Positions 10,856 through 21,498 of a stretch of DNA of 27,874 bases are shown here, piece by piece. The position numbers were made by a program, and so were the translations under genes. The stretch comes from Dissophora ornata (lineage: Eukaryota; Mortierellomycota; Mortierellomycetes; Mortierellales; Mortierellaceae). Below the pieces are notes generated by a model. The model did no database searches. It had not been told where the DNA came from and saw nothing but the letters and a program-made list of their open reading frames with translations. The stretch is from positions 1 through 27,874 of the forward strand of contig MU616992.1 in assembly GCA_025201705.1 (NCBI GenBank). The letters are read 5' to 3'. The stretch's first letter is position 1. Each line of letters starts with the position of its first letter.

Positions 10856-12882
10856 AATGTCCAATAGAATGGAATATAATAGACCTGTTTGAATTGCCTC
10901 TGTGTGTGTGCCTGCTGCTCTTGCGGTGTGGCCAGTAGGAGCGTGGGTCAAGGGAGGGGTCGTTTGGCGATGGTTGACTGCTCTCTGTGCTTGGATGCAG
11001 AGTGGGTCCTGTCCAAACGAAAGAAAAGAGCTATTCCCGCGATCTTATTTAGGTCGTGTAGAGAGAGCTAATTGCCGCGGTCGCGTTTTGTTGTTGTTGT
11101 TGTCGTTGTCGTGGAATTAGCCTGTGTAATGCCAATTGGATGCTGTTGCTCTTGGCAATGGCTTTCGATAGTCTCAATGCAGACAGGAGAAGGGCACTAC
11201 CAATTTGTCGAGGACAGATTAATGAATTAGCATCAGACAGCTGGAGAGATTGAAGTGGCCAGGGTAATCACAGTGATCCCCCGATAGTGGTTGTGTTCAT
11301 GCAAAAGCACGAGAGTGCTGTGGACGTATACATGCGGAACAACAAACACTCTTTTTTGCTCACAAGGGGTCCGCGCTCGACAACACTGGTAATCGACAAA
11401 CATAATCTCTCTGCCGCTCCCCTGTCTCTTTTCTCTATTTCCATCTTTAATGCAATTTCAAAAGCTAGGGGCCTTCGCAAGAGTGCTGGAATGTGTCGAA
11501 ACCCAAGAGGCCCAAAGCGTGGTGGCTGACAACCAAGCAGGACCAAAAGCGCCTTTCAGGAATAGGATTTTCACACTGCAAAAAGGGCTTATCATGCACA
11601 TATTTTCCCATCTCTCTACTTCCCAATATTGTTTAGATGGGGACGAATTGGCTAGAGTCGCATGAAACAAAGGCTCTTACTCCCGTGTATGGTGAGATAG
11701 TGTCCTGGGGAACAATGAATTATCTCATCAATGACAGACCCACAGCGATAACTAAGGGCGCGAACATCAAACACAGAAGGAGTCATGGCTTTTTAGGATG
11801 AGGATATGTCCGCGGAAATCGTGTGGTTTGGCGCGTACATGGGTATACGACATGGGTGAGTGTTGTCAGCGACCATGGATAGAGTTTGAAGGGCCCAGAT
11901 GGCAGGTAACAACCGTGTACTTCCATAACAACCAATCAATCAATGCAGAGAGCAATCAAAGCAACCCCAGAAAACTCGCTTGTGAATTGAATACATAAAT
12001 GATCATCAAGAAAACGATAGGGAGAATCAGGGAAATTTGTGGCAATGGGACTGAAGAAGAATAAAGGAAAGAATCGCGGTAGCTGGAGCCTTCTTAGTTA
12101 CCCCACCGAACTTCTTCGAAACGAAACATCAACCCTTCGCTGTATTGTGTGTCTTCCCTCGTGGAGTCTTACCTTAAGATGGTTTGATTCAAGCAGAAAG
12201 TCAATTGGTCTTATATTAGATCAAAAGGTGGCCTTGTATCGAACTACAAACCCCCCCCCCAAGTTCATTTCCACAAGGTGGGACCGCCGAGGCGGTGGAG
12301 TGCATCGAGATAATCGATAAAAAAGGGGGCGCAAGATTAAAAAAGTCACGCACAAAGTGCATGCGAACAAATGAGGCGAATAGGCGGACAAAGGTAGAGA
12401 CAAAGAAAACCATTAGAGCGTGTCGGATCAATGTATGCTTTGTTTGTCACTTTCTGTCAATTGCTCCTCATCAACAACTGCCGACAGATTGTCGTATGGC
12501 ATTCCTACAAGCGCATCTGCCCTTGCCAGTTACGCACCAACAAGGACACACTCTTCATGTGGTCATGAGCGGTACGTACAGGTATAGCTCCAATAGTTTG
12601 GTTTGGTAGAAGCAGAGTGCGGCGCAACTGAGAACCACAGACAAGAGAATAAGAGCTCAGATAATTTCCGACTGTGGCAGGAGTATCGGTGATGTAGTTG
12701 TGCGGAAGACGCTGCTGTTGATGGTATGGGAGTGTGGAGCGTGTTAGAAAATCACAGTGAGATGGGTTGAATGAACTGGTGTGGTACTATCAATGTCGTG
12801 TGGGATAGGGCAGGACAAAGTGGCGAGAGAGGATTGTTGCTGGTCTTTTTATACCGCGATCTAGAAAACCCTGGATGGTAGC

Positions 12883-12912
12883 GAACAATATGGACATATG
12901 GACATATTGTTC
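12883..12912. repeat. Perfect 10-bp inverted repeat with 10-bp spacer
   Basis: The left arm GAACAATATG (12883-12892) is exactly complementary to the right arm CATATTGTTC (12903-12912). The core also contains two tandem copies of ATATGGAC plus a partial third. It could be a protein-binding dyad, a hairpin in a transcript, or chance in a large intergenic region. Confidence 0.8.
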
Positions 12913-13012
12913 TCAGCGCCTGGGACTGAGAGCAAAGGGGAGCAGCATGGTGTTGTTGTCGTGCTCTTGCTAGATGGCCTAACACTGCAGCTAAGCATCA
13001 GCATTAGATACT

Positions 13013-13040
13013 AAAAAAAAAAAAAAAAGAAAAACAATAA

Positions 13041-13074
<34 letters not shown>
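13013..13074. repeat. Poly(A) tract with a 33-A uninterrupted run
   Basis: Adenines run from 13013 to 13074 with few interruptions; 13042-13074 is pure A. It might be the tail of a retroposed sequence or a slippage-grown A tract. I see no gene fragment immediately 5' of it and no clear target-site duplication. Confidence 0.85.
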
Positions 13075-13076
<2 letters not shown>

Positions 13077-13858
13077 TATACAATAGCACAGAAAGAATAT
13101 AGAGGGATTGAATACGGATTTCATTTTGTTAAAAAACAAGCAGGAACGATGAAGCACAGAATCGACGAACAATGAATTTCTCAGGACCAGTGTCCAACTG
13201 AATTGAACTCAATAAACCACAGAGTTCGCCATGAGTTGCAGCCTGCAGACATGAAAGATCGCTCGTTTTTTTATTTTTTTTGGAAACAAAGGATACAATA
13301 GCGTATTCATACCAAAAACAAAAAGAAAGTATCCCCCCCCCCATCCCCTCCTCTCTCCTACCCCTCGCTCACCCACTCTCGCATCTGTCAACGCAAGAGA
13401 GCAGAGATGAGGCAAAATCGTAATAGGAACTTGTCAGTACTGGAAGTGTACACTTGGATGAGCGTGCTGGGGTAATCGTCAGCCACCTCAAATTGAGTCA
13501 AACCAGATCGAGTTCAAATAGAGGATGATCCCTTGGTCACCAACCTCGCCGGTCGTCGAAAAAGTATGTTTTGCTATTAAAAAGGAGTCGTTCGGAAATA
13601 GTAGCGTAAACAAATGTAAGTCTCGTGGACGAATATCAGAACGAAAGCACTGGTCTACGAGATAGCGCGATACTCCAGGCGTCGATGCAATTTACAAGAC
13701 ATCCGAGTTCGTCGTCATCGTCCTTGGTGGCAAGGATTTGCAGGATTGCATAAACGAGATAGCGTCAGGATAGGGCCCAAAGCCGACTATTGCCTGCTGG
13801 AGGACAAAGGATGCTCTAGGGCATGGGGACGACGAGACTTAACAGTCATAATTCCTCG

Positions 13859-13908
13859 CATGTCATCGATAACCGCGTCATGTCATCGACAACCGCGTCA
13901 TGTCATCA
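13859..13908. repeat. 20-bp minisatellite, 2.5 copies
   Basis: Unit CATGTCATCGATAACCGCGT at 13859-13878 is repeated at 13879-13898 with one change (T to C), and the first ten bases follow, CATGTCATCA, ending in one mismatch. It is not in a supported gene. Confidence 0.85.
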
Positions 13909-14579
13909 TGTTGTAGCGTGTCATGCAAACAACACAACCAAAGTGCTGCTGAACCAAGCGTCGTACAAAAGACAAGCGGACGTGTATATTTCGGCGATAG
14001 AGAAATATGAGTGGCCATGTTTGAGCACAGGGTCCGTGCATAGAATTCGTTCCTGTGTATTTATTTTTTTTGAAATGAATCCAGGTCTAAAAAAGAATCA
14101 GGTTTATCTTCCTATGGGAGACGCACATGGAGGGGCAATAACGGGCACAGGACTAAGGATTTCGGATCTGACGTCGTGATGCAGTGGCACGCTCTGAAAG
14201 ACGGACAGGCTATTCGTCCACTCCCATTTGACTGACAAGTCATGTTGCGCATCATCAGATGGCAATAGTTAGAACATAGATCAGGAATAGTTGACCGAGA
14301 CCAGTACAAAAACAAACGGGCTGAGAAGTAGGGGAAGGGGACATAAACCAGAGTCCAAGTGGAGAGTGCAACAAATCAATGAATAGCCTTTGTTGCAGCA
14401 ACTAGGTGACTACTGATGTCAAATGACTATTCAATCAACATGTACAGCGGGAGTCGAGAATTGCGCACATACATTCGCCCATTGACAGAAGTCCATCTCG
14501 TGCATGCACGATTTGAAACCTGCATGCTCTCATCCAGAGAACATTTCCGAGGCCGCGTTTGGAGAGGTGAGGATGCGAC

Positions 14580-15131
14580 ATGGCTATTGCTGACGAGTTC
14601 GATTCAGATCTTGCTGCCATGACGACGCATACGAGGCAGTACGTAGTGCCCGAATCAATCGCACCAGAGTATCGACTATGGATGAATATTCCCGATGGAC
14701 GTAGAGTCTGTGTTCGTGTGTACATCGCTGCTCGAAAGTTGCGACCGTCTTTTTTACGTTATGGAAACATCGATTTAATCAAAGAAAACGATTACAACTC
14801 TCTGCATGCTGGTCTGCGCATGTCATTCCAAGCGGAAATCTTGTTCTTGCCAATTCACGCTCGAGGCACTGTACAACACCTATTGGGTCAAGATTTGACG
14901 CCGCCGATTTTCTTATTTAAGTCCGAGGTCCTCGTGCGGAAATTTGGGAACGTTCGCATCGAGCCTCCAATCCAATCCAATCCAATCCAATCCAAAAAAA
15001 AAAATGTATCCTTCCTCGATTACCTTTCAAAGCTATTCAACTCGCCTTCCAGAAAGCTACACATCCATTTAACTTCTTCAACCAAATCTTACGAATACAG
15101 CTTTGTTTCTCCTTTTCTAATAAAAAAATAA
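14580..15131 (+). CDS. Weak hypothetical open frame, 183 codons
   Basis: This is the longest ATG-started open frame in the gene-poor region. The first ~125 residues are of normal complexity (MAIADEFDSDLAAMTTHTRQ at the start). After that the frame runs through the TCCAA pentamer array and an A run, so its C-terminal part is repeat-encoded. I recognise no domain, see no splice evidence, and an overlapping frame is open on the other strand (14435-14725). It may be chance or a decayed gene. Confidence 0.15.
   Translation: MAIADEFDSDLAAMTTHTRQYVVPESIAPEYRLWMNIPDGRRVCVRVYIAARKLRPSFLRYGNIDLIKENDYNSLHAGLRMSFQAEILFLPIHARGTVQHLLGQDLTPPIFLFKSEVLVRKFGNVRIEPPIQSNPIQSKKKNVSFLDYLSKLFNSPSRKLHIHLTSSTKSYEYSFVSPFLIKK
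14966..14995. repeat. TCCAA pentanucleotide array, six copies
   Basis: Six perfect tandem copies of TCCAA are followed by a run of A. It is a typical slippage-prone microsatellite. Confidence 0.9.
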
Positions 15132-15137
15132 ATCACC

Positions 15138-15180
15138 CGCACACACAAACACACACCACAAACACACACCTTAACACACA
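15138..15180. repeat. CA-rich simple sequence
   Basis: Several short (CA)n runs are separated by AA, CC or TT interruptions. Related CA-rich sequence continues thinly to about 15400. Confidence 0.7.
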
Positions 15181-17702
15181 AGCACTCGACTGGAAAAAGG
15201 GACAAGGGGATAGATACTTAGTTCCTGTGCGTATTCACAGAAACGATCTCTCTCAAACCCAAATCGACCGTTACGAAGGAGTGGAATACAGAAAAAGGAC
15301 AATAACCACACACATACACGTAGACAATCTTCATTCATACACACCATCCTTCTCCTGACCATGGATGCAATACACAAACACACAAACATCAAACGCTACA
15401 ATACGCACTCCTTCTCATACATACCTTTTTTTTGGACAACATGACATGAAGGCGGAGAAACCTGCTAAAGCCAAGGACGGCCGAGAATGGCAAGCTACAG
15501 ATGTACCTTTACACAAAACGCTCATTTTGGAGTGAGTTATGGACAGGAAAAGATTCTACAACCACTAGGGGGAAGAGAGACAACGAAATCTCTTTTCACA
15601 CGTTTGAGACTTAACGATGATCACGGTGTGCAACGTGTCTTTGCTCCAAGACTTTCATAAAACTTTGAAAGGAGAAAGATTGATGGCTGGCTGTGTGCAC
15701 GAGGCAATGGTCGTGAGTCGAGCGCACTCTAACCAACCCGATAAGCCGTATTGATGGTGAACAGGATCTGCCAGGACCATTTTCCAGCGCAGCTGGGGTT
15801 TGTTTTTCCTCCAGGTAAGAGGCAGCAAGTGGATGGTGATTCCGAGTAAAAGGGAGTGGGAATGCCACATCGTATCCATTCAGCTTATTGCGATAATCTT
15901 GCACTCACTAGATGGCACTCACAAAAACGTAACTCGCTCCTCGCATCCACAACAACATCACCACAGCAACAAGTAGAGATGTATCTTATAAGTCAAGGCG
16001 TCGATAATATCGGAATATTAGCTAACGGGCTACTTGGATAACGAGAAAAGTGTGTGGGCCTGGGAGAAAGTTCTAGGTCATGGGTGACACGACTCTTGAT
16101 CACTTGGGGTCGCTCTACATCTTTGGATCTGTCGACAAAGGTGTACACTTCGATCATGCAGGAAAACCAAACACATAGGTACACCATAGCGGTATTTTTG
16201 TCGTCCCTTTGTTTTTCTCTCGTAATATCTAGTGTCCACCCCTCGTTCTGCTGCTTTGTGCAAGGTTTTGCGTATTCCGAAATTGTAATAAACCGAAACG
16301 AGGGCAGGGGAATTAGATCATTGACCTAACTCGCATCTTCCTTGCGTCCCTTTTCTTGCAGTTCCTTGCAGCTTTCCTGTCTGTTCATGTTGCAATGTCG
16401 ATATCCGCCCTGAGATTTATGATTTCTTTGCTCCCCTTTCCGATCTCTGTTGCTTCCGCAACACTAAAATCGAACCCCTGCATTGTCTTTTGAGTATCCT
16501 TCAATTGCCCGGGAAAGCCGGTTTCGAAGGTCAAGTATTTCCGACGCGCGAGTAAAAGGTTTGTGCATTCACAGAAAGCAGTCTACCTTAACTGCCGCAG
16601 CCCTTGGAACTATCTTTTCCCTGCTCCCTGCTCCCTCTTGTTAGACAATATATTTTCGCAATCTTCATAGTATTCAACTGATAAATGAGCAGACGTGAAA
16701 AAAGTAACGAAAGAGTGGATCCCATCAACTGAGCACCATACTTTCCAGAACTCTCCTCCCTTTTGAATGTACTCCTTCATCACCCCCACCTATGGAATGA
16801 AATAGCGTCCTGAGATCTCCAAATAGGAAAAGACATGGAGCTTCCCACCACTTTGTGCTTTTGTGTGAATGGAGCTATATAAACGAATTCTCTAATAAAA
16901 AACTACATGATGTACATAAGCAGATAAACATTTTTATCGTCGCCTTGTTTAGACGCTCATCTGTTTTTGTCTGTCATTGCATGTCTGTATTGTCGCTTGC
17001 AAATGTACTCTGCGACCTTCTTCCTCTTGGCAGAGAATAAGAAATATTAAGAGTAAACATGCCAGCCCGAGTTTCAATGCTCGTCGTTCCTTGTGTTTTC
17101 TACGGGTTCATGTCTCATTGTTTGTTTTCAGGGGGGACAAACAGAAACTTGGACAGCTTTGAAGAATTGCTCTTTTGTTTTACTACACACGCATTCCTTC
17201 GTGTCCCATGGAGATGGAGCCGCTTTCTAGGAACTGTGAACCTGAAAACAAAGATACGGGGGGCGTTTCCAGGAAAGGAAAAAAAGGGTACAAAAGTAGT
17301 CGTCGGGGTTGAGGGAGAGGGGGGATGGAGGGGGAAGAAGGGAGAGAAACAGAGGGAAACAGAGACTAAGGGAGGCGTCGACATCGGGACGTGTAATGGT
17401 ACTTGGGAATATCAGGGTGTCCTTTTGGATGTTCTCATTCCTACGCAATAGCTGTCTCTGTATTTCTTACGTGACGCTATAGATGGAAATAAGAGAGAGT
17501 GAGATGCAGAAGCATGTGGGCAAAAGGGAGTCTAGAATCTGCCAATGGTGGGTCTCCCGTAGGGTAGTTCCCTCTCTTTCTTGATCCTGCCCGACTGTGA
17601 GGATTTCGATTAAGGTCTTCAATGTCAGTATTAGAAATACATATCCGCGACGCGTTACACGACGTGTCTCAAATTAAGAGTGCCGCAGATGTGGGCGAAT
17701 TT

Positions 17703-17708
17703 TTTATT
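17703..17708 (-). terminator. Candidate poly(A) signal of TRP5
   Basis: TTTATT on the + strand reads AATAAA on the transcript strand, about 157 bp after the TRP5 stop codon. Confidence 0.45.
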
Positions 17709-17864
17709 TTTTCTTCTAACGAGGAAGCTCACAAAAAAACAATGAACATCACACGTCGATGATTGTCCAGCTACATCGAAATCTTCGTGCAAGGCGCAAT
17801 GTTTTCTATGAGGCATGCACAAGCATAAACGTCGCCAACGCTCATTCCAGATTGTGCAGCACCC

Positions 17865-20572
17865 TTAAAAGTTTTCGGAGATCTTGGGCAATTCGAGTTC
17901 CCATCCGATAACTGGTCCCAGCTTGGGGAGAGCCTTAGCAACAGACTCGACATCTTTGTCTCCACGTCCAGACACAGTGACAAGAACATCCTTACCAGGT
18001 CCCAACTCCTTGGCAGTTTCAATGGCAGCGTACAGGGCATGAGAAGATTCGAGTGCAGGAATAATACCCTCTGTCTCGCAGAGGGAGCGGAATCCAATCA
18101 AGCACTGGGCATCATCCACTGGGATATACTTGGCTCGGCCCGAGTCCTTTAACCAGGCGTGCTCAGGTCCAACACCGGGGTAGTCCAATCCAGCCGAGAT
18201 TGAGTGCGTCTCCTTGATCTGACCTGTCGTGTTATCCTGCAACAAGTAAGTTCTTGTTCCGTGGAAGACACCGATTGTTCCAGCGGCCAACGTGGCAGAG
18301 TGCTCCTCAGTGTGTGTGCCGGATCCACCGGCTTCAGCTCCGATCATTTGAACAGACTTGTCGTTGATAAAAGGATAGAACAGACCAATGGCATTGCTTC
18401 CTCCTCCGACGCAAGCGACAATAGCATCGGGCAAACGGCCGGCTTGCTCTAACATCTGCTCTCTTGACTCCGTTCCGATGACAGACTGGAAATCGCGGAC
18501 GATGGTGGGGAAGGGGTGGGGTCCGATTGCGGATCCAACCAGGTAGTGGGTGGTGGTGACGTTGGTGACCCAGTCTCTCATAGCTTCGTTGATGGCGTCC
18601 TTGAGAGTTCTGGATCCAGATTTGACAGTAACGACCTTTGCGCCCAAGATGCGCATCCTGAATACGTTCAAAGCCTGGCGCTGAACATCGTCAGCTCCCA
18701 TGTACACAATGCACTCTAATCCGAACTTGGCGCACACGGTAGCAGTGGCTACTCCGTGCTGACCAGCACCAGTTTCTGCGATAATTCTTTTCTTTCCTAG
18801 TCTCTTGGCCAGCAAGATCTGTCCGACGGCATTGTTGATCTTATGCGATCCGGTGTGGTTCAGATCCTCACGCTTCAACCAGATTCTCGCTCCACCAACC
18901 CTCTCCGTCAGACGATCAGCAAAAGTCAGGTTCGAGGGCCTGCCAATGTATTGATAGAATGACTTGTATTCTTCCCAGAAAGATGGGTCATTCTTTGCCT
19001 CGACATAGGCTGCTTCCAACTCACTCAAGCAGTCAACCAAAGCTTCTGGCACGTACTGTCCACCAAATTCTCCAAAACGTGGGTCCAACAAGTGAACATG
19101 CTAGTGATTCCAATAGTTGAATATCTATCAGTATTTGTTGTCCCTGGCGCAATGTTCATTCATCATGTAGCAACCAAGAAAAGGATTACTTACGCCGGGT
19201 GTGGCAGGCACACGGGTCTCTGGGTGAGTGATGCTGTATGCTAGAGGCGTGACGGTCATGACAGAAATGATATGTCAGCTATGATATGAAACACGAAGCA
19301 AGGTGTAATTGCTGATGGATTCAAACGATAATGATTCTTACCAGGGGCACCTGTGCGATCACTGACATCCTTGGCATAGTTGTAGGCGGCTTCAGCACGG
19401 GTTCCAGGGGCTATTCACAATTAAGCCAGAAACGAGATCGTAAACATATGCAACTTTGTTTTCCGATGTGACCCTCATTCTGAAAAAGTCCATTGTACTC
19501 ACCAGAGTCACGAAGAATAGTAATGATCCTGCTTCCAATGACAACACCATCGGCATGAGCACCGACAGCCTGGAACTGTTCGCGGGTTGAAACACCGAAC
19601 CCAACTGCCAGAGGCAAATCAGTGTGGCGGCGAATACGAGAGACAAGATTGGGGAGCTCAACATTAACTGTGGTCGAAGCTCCAGTGACACCAAGTTTGG
19701 AGACAACATAGATGAAACTGTCAGCAACTTGGGCCAAGTGGCCAATGCGCATATCAGATGTGGAAGGGGCCACCAATGGGACGTATGAGAGTCTAGATTA
19801 TTAATACAAGATAAAAGCTAGGTCAGCTTGTTGCTCGCGCCGCCAAAATAAATGGCTTGCAATTCATTTTCATTGCCCATACCCATATTGTGTGCAGTAG
19901 CCTCGGAAGACAGCGCTCTCCTCTGGGGGCAGCTCGACGACGATGAAGCCATTGACGCCAGCCTCCTTGCAGTCCTGAACGATCCTCTCCTCACCATAGC
20001 AGCGAATAGGGTTGAAGTATCCCATGAAGATGACGGGTGCCTTGAGGCCCTTGGCTCTGGCTTCCCTGACCATGTTCAAGCACATGGGGATATCGACATT
20101 GTGTTTAAGAGCAACCTAGAATGGATCATAGCAGAGCAGAGACGTGTAATCGCAAATGAGTCAAGAGTACAAGAGCAAAAACGCAGCATTATTTATTGAG
20201 GCAGCGCGTCATACCTCACTGGACTCCTGAATAGTAGGACCGTCGGCCAATGGATCGGTGAACGGCACTCCGAGCTCGATAATGTCAGCACCTCCCTTCT
20301 CCAGCGAGAGCATGACGTCGACGGTCTCGCTGGGGTCTGGGTATCCGGCAGTGATGAACGCCACGAAGGCGGGGCGCTCTAGCGAAGAGTGACATTGAGT
20401 GACAAGCATGGACATGGAGTTTAGGGTCCATGCATTTGGTCTCAAAGCAGAAGACAAGAAACAAAGTTTTCTGTGTTGCACTAGATGGAATGTTGTTTGC
20501 TTGAGTAGGAGAATGAGGCTGCTTACTTTGCTCCTTGCAATCGCTAAAGACTTGGCGCAGATGAGCGGACAT
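17865..20572 (-). CDS. TRP5: Bifunctional tryptophan synthase (alpha-beta fusion), complete
   Basis: This enzyme catalyses the last two steps of tryptophan synthesis: cleavage of indole-3-glycerol phosphate (alpha), then PLP-dependent joining of indole and serine (beta). Seven exons in transcript order, 20572-20527, 20378-20215, 20115-19883, 19792-19503, 19410-19342, 19240-19194 and 19100-17865, give 694 residues, close to the ~707 of yeast Trp5. All six introns (90-148 bp) have GT..AG ends and restore frame. Alpha domain (about 1-244): catalytic Glu50 and Asp61 in [17 protein letters not shown], and phosphate-binding AVGFGVS. Linker (about 245-283): [15 protein letters not shown]. Beta domain (284-694): PLP lysine Lys370 in [12 protein letters not shown], the [12 protein letters not shown] loop and phosphate-cup GGGSNAIG. 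No key residue is missing. The start is the first ATG and fits the family. It is transcribed in the same direction as TRAPPC11, 926 bp downstream of that gene. Gcn4/Cpc1-type sites upstream suggest amino-acid starvation control. Confidence 0.97.
20157..20163. promoter_or_regulatory. TGAGTCA motif inside TRP5 intron 2
   Basis: A perfect 7-bp match to the Gcn4/Cpc1 (AP-1) site lies within the intron at 20214-20116. It could be chance or an intronic control site. Confidence 0.25.
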
Positions 20573-20665
20573 TGTGGAATGATCAAGAGGTGTGTGGAGG
20601 GAGGAAGAGATTCGAGCGAGAAATTGGAGGCAGATATTGACGGTTCAAAAAAACAGACCGTGGGT

Positions 20666-20672
20666 TGAGTCA
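20666..20672. promoter_or_regulatory. Gcn4/Cpc1-type site proximal to TRP5
   Basis: TGAGTCA lies 94 bp upstream of the TRP5 start codon. Gcn4 and its filamentous-fungal homologue Cpc1/CpcA bind TGASTCA in promoters of amino-acid biosynthetic genes, so position and sequence both fit general amino-acid control. Confidence 0.65.
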
Positions 20673-20866
20673 CAATCGATGCTGTACTCGCTTAAATTCG
20701 GCCTTGTGGCTGAGATCGTGAGATCAGACCAGCTGCCGGGACATCAAATCTCAACCATGGCGCCCGCCCAGAACGTGTTCGCGCACTTGCTCGCAGACGA
20801 GCTATTGATTTTATCAGTTAGATCGCTTGTTTACAAACACAATCCCAGGATAAGGAATAAACCATA

Positions 20867-20873
20867 TGACTCA
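20867..20873. promoter_or_regulatory. Second Gcn4/Cpc1-type site upstream of TRP5
   Basis: TGACTCA, the reverse complement of the proximal site, lies 295 bp upstream of the TRP5 start. A pair of perfect sites within 300 bp makes regulation more likely than chance. Confidence 0.55.
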
Positions 20874-21427
20874 CGCCCATACCAGGATGGTGCCGCTCTG
20901 ATTGTGGCAAAACACTGAAAGCACACTTTACACTGCTGGCACAGACCGGTATATGTTATATCTGAAATGACGCATACTTGATACATGTTTTCTGGCCGGG
21001 ATGATAGGATGGCGCTGCCATGGCACCCCTAGACAATGGACAGCAAGAGCATTTGTTCGATCAATGTTCTGTTGCGCCACCTACAACAAAAAATAATCTG
21101 AAACTGGACCCTGCTCATAGGAATACCAAACCGGTTTGCGGGATAATAATCTGTAGACCCTCCGCCGTGTGTTGTTCTCGAGGTCAAACGCACAGAGAAG
21201 TCCATCGACCTTTTCGAGGTGATGTTAGAATAAAGGTCAAAGGAGTTGTGTGTGATTGTTCATTGATGAGCTTGTTGATATCGGATGTGTATTTTTCCGA
21301 CCACACAACATGGTCTGTGCTTTATTTTTTGAAGGCAATGATGTCAGTGATACATTGCGGAGAGATAGAATGAGGCTGTTGAAGTCTATAAAGCATGGAC
21401 ACTGCCAACTTTCCACCGTCCTCTTCT

Positions 21428-21433
21428 TTTATT
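21428..21433 (-). terminator. Candidate poly(A) signal of TRAPPC11
   Basis: TTTATT on the + strand reads AATAAA on the transcript strand, 66 bp after the stop codon at 21499. Confidence 0.45.
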
Positions 21434-21498
21434 TTCTCCGATGCCTTCTATGGTTGAAGGCGAACAAACACCCGTTCGTCTTCCGCTGATGTGTTGCT

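Larger units (their letters stand above)
10403..17864. other. 7.5 kb intergenic region without a convincing gene
   Basis: Between the 5' end of the kinase gene and the 3' end of TRP5 I find no protein with recognisable motifs and no tRNA, rRNA or snRNA. Open frames are short, disagree between strands, and are mostly in simple sequence. The part near 10403-11100 probably holds the kinase promoter. It contains GT-rich sequence (10824-10855), a GTT-rich patch (about 11088-11110), C runs (12251-12260 and about 13334-13343), a 33-A run, a perfect inverted repeat, a 20-bp minisatellite, a TCCAA pentamer array and a CA-rich stretch (15138-15180). The best but weak open frame is listed separately. 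Non-coding transcripts, or small genes with many tiny exons, could be missed by eye. Confidence 0.6.
20573..21498. other. Intergenic region: TRP5 promoter and TRAPPC11 3' end
   Basis: It holds no supportable gene. The half near TRP5 carries the two Gcn4-type sites. The half near TRAPPC11 carries that gene's candidate poly(A) signal. Short open frames have no recognisable content. Confidence 0.6.

Noticed and set aside
13494..13500. Another TGAGTCA Gcn4-type site
   Set aside because: It is more than 3 kb from any supported gene start, so chance is the simplest reading.
16462..16485. Possible tRNA T-arm on the minus strand (GGGGTTCGATTTT)
   Set aside because: The flanking bases do not pair to form a T stem and no acceptor stem is found.
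17059..17451. 130-codon ATG-started open frame on the + strand
   Set aside because: The second half is purine-rich simple sequence (Lys/Gly/Glu runs), no domain is seen, and it sits downstream of TRP5 with overlapping frames on the other strand.
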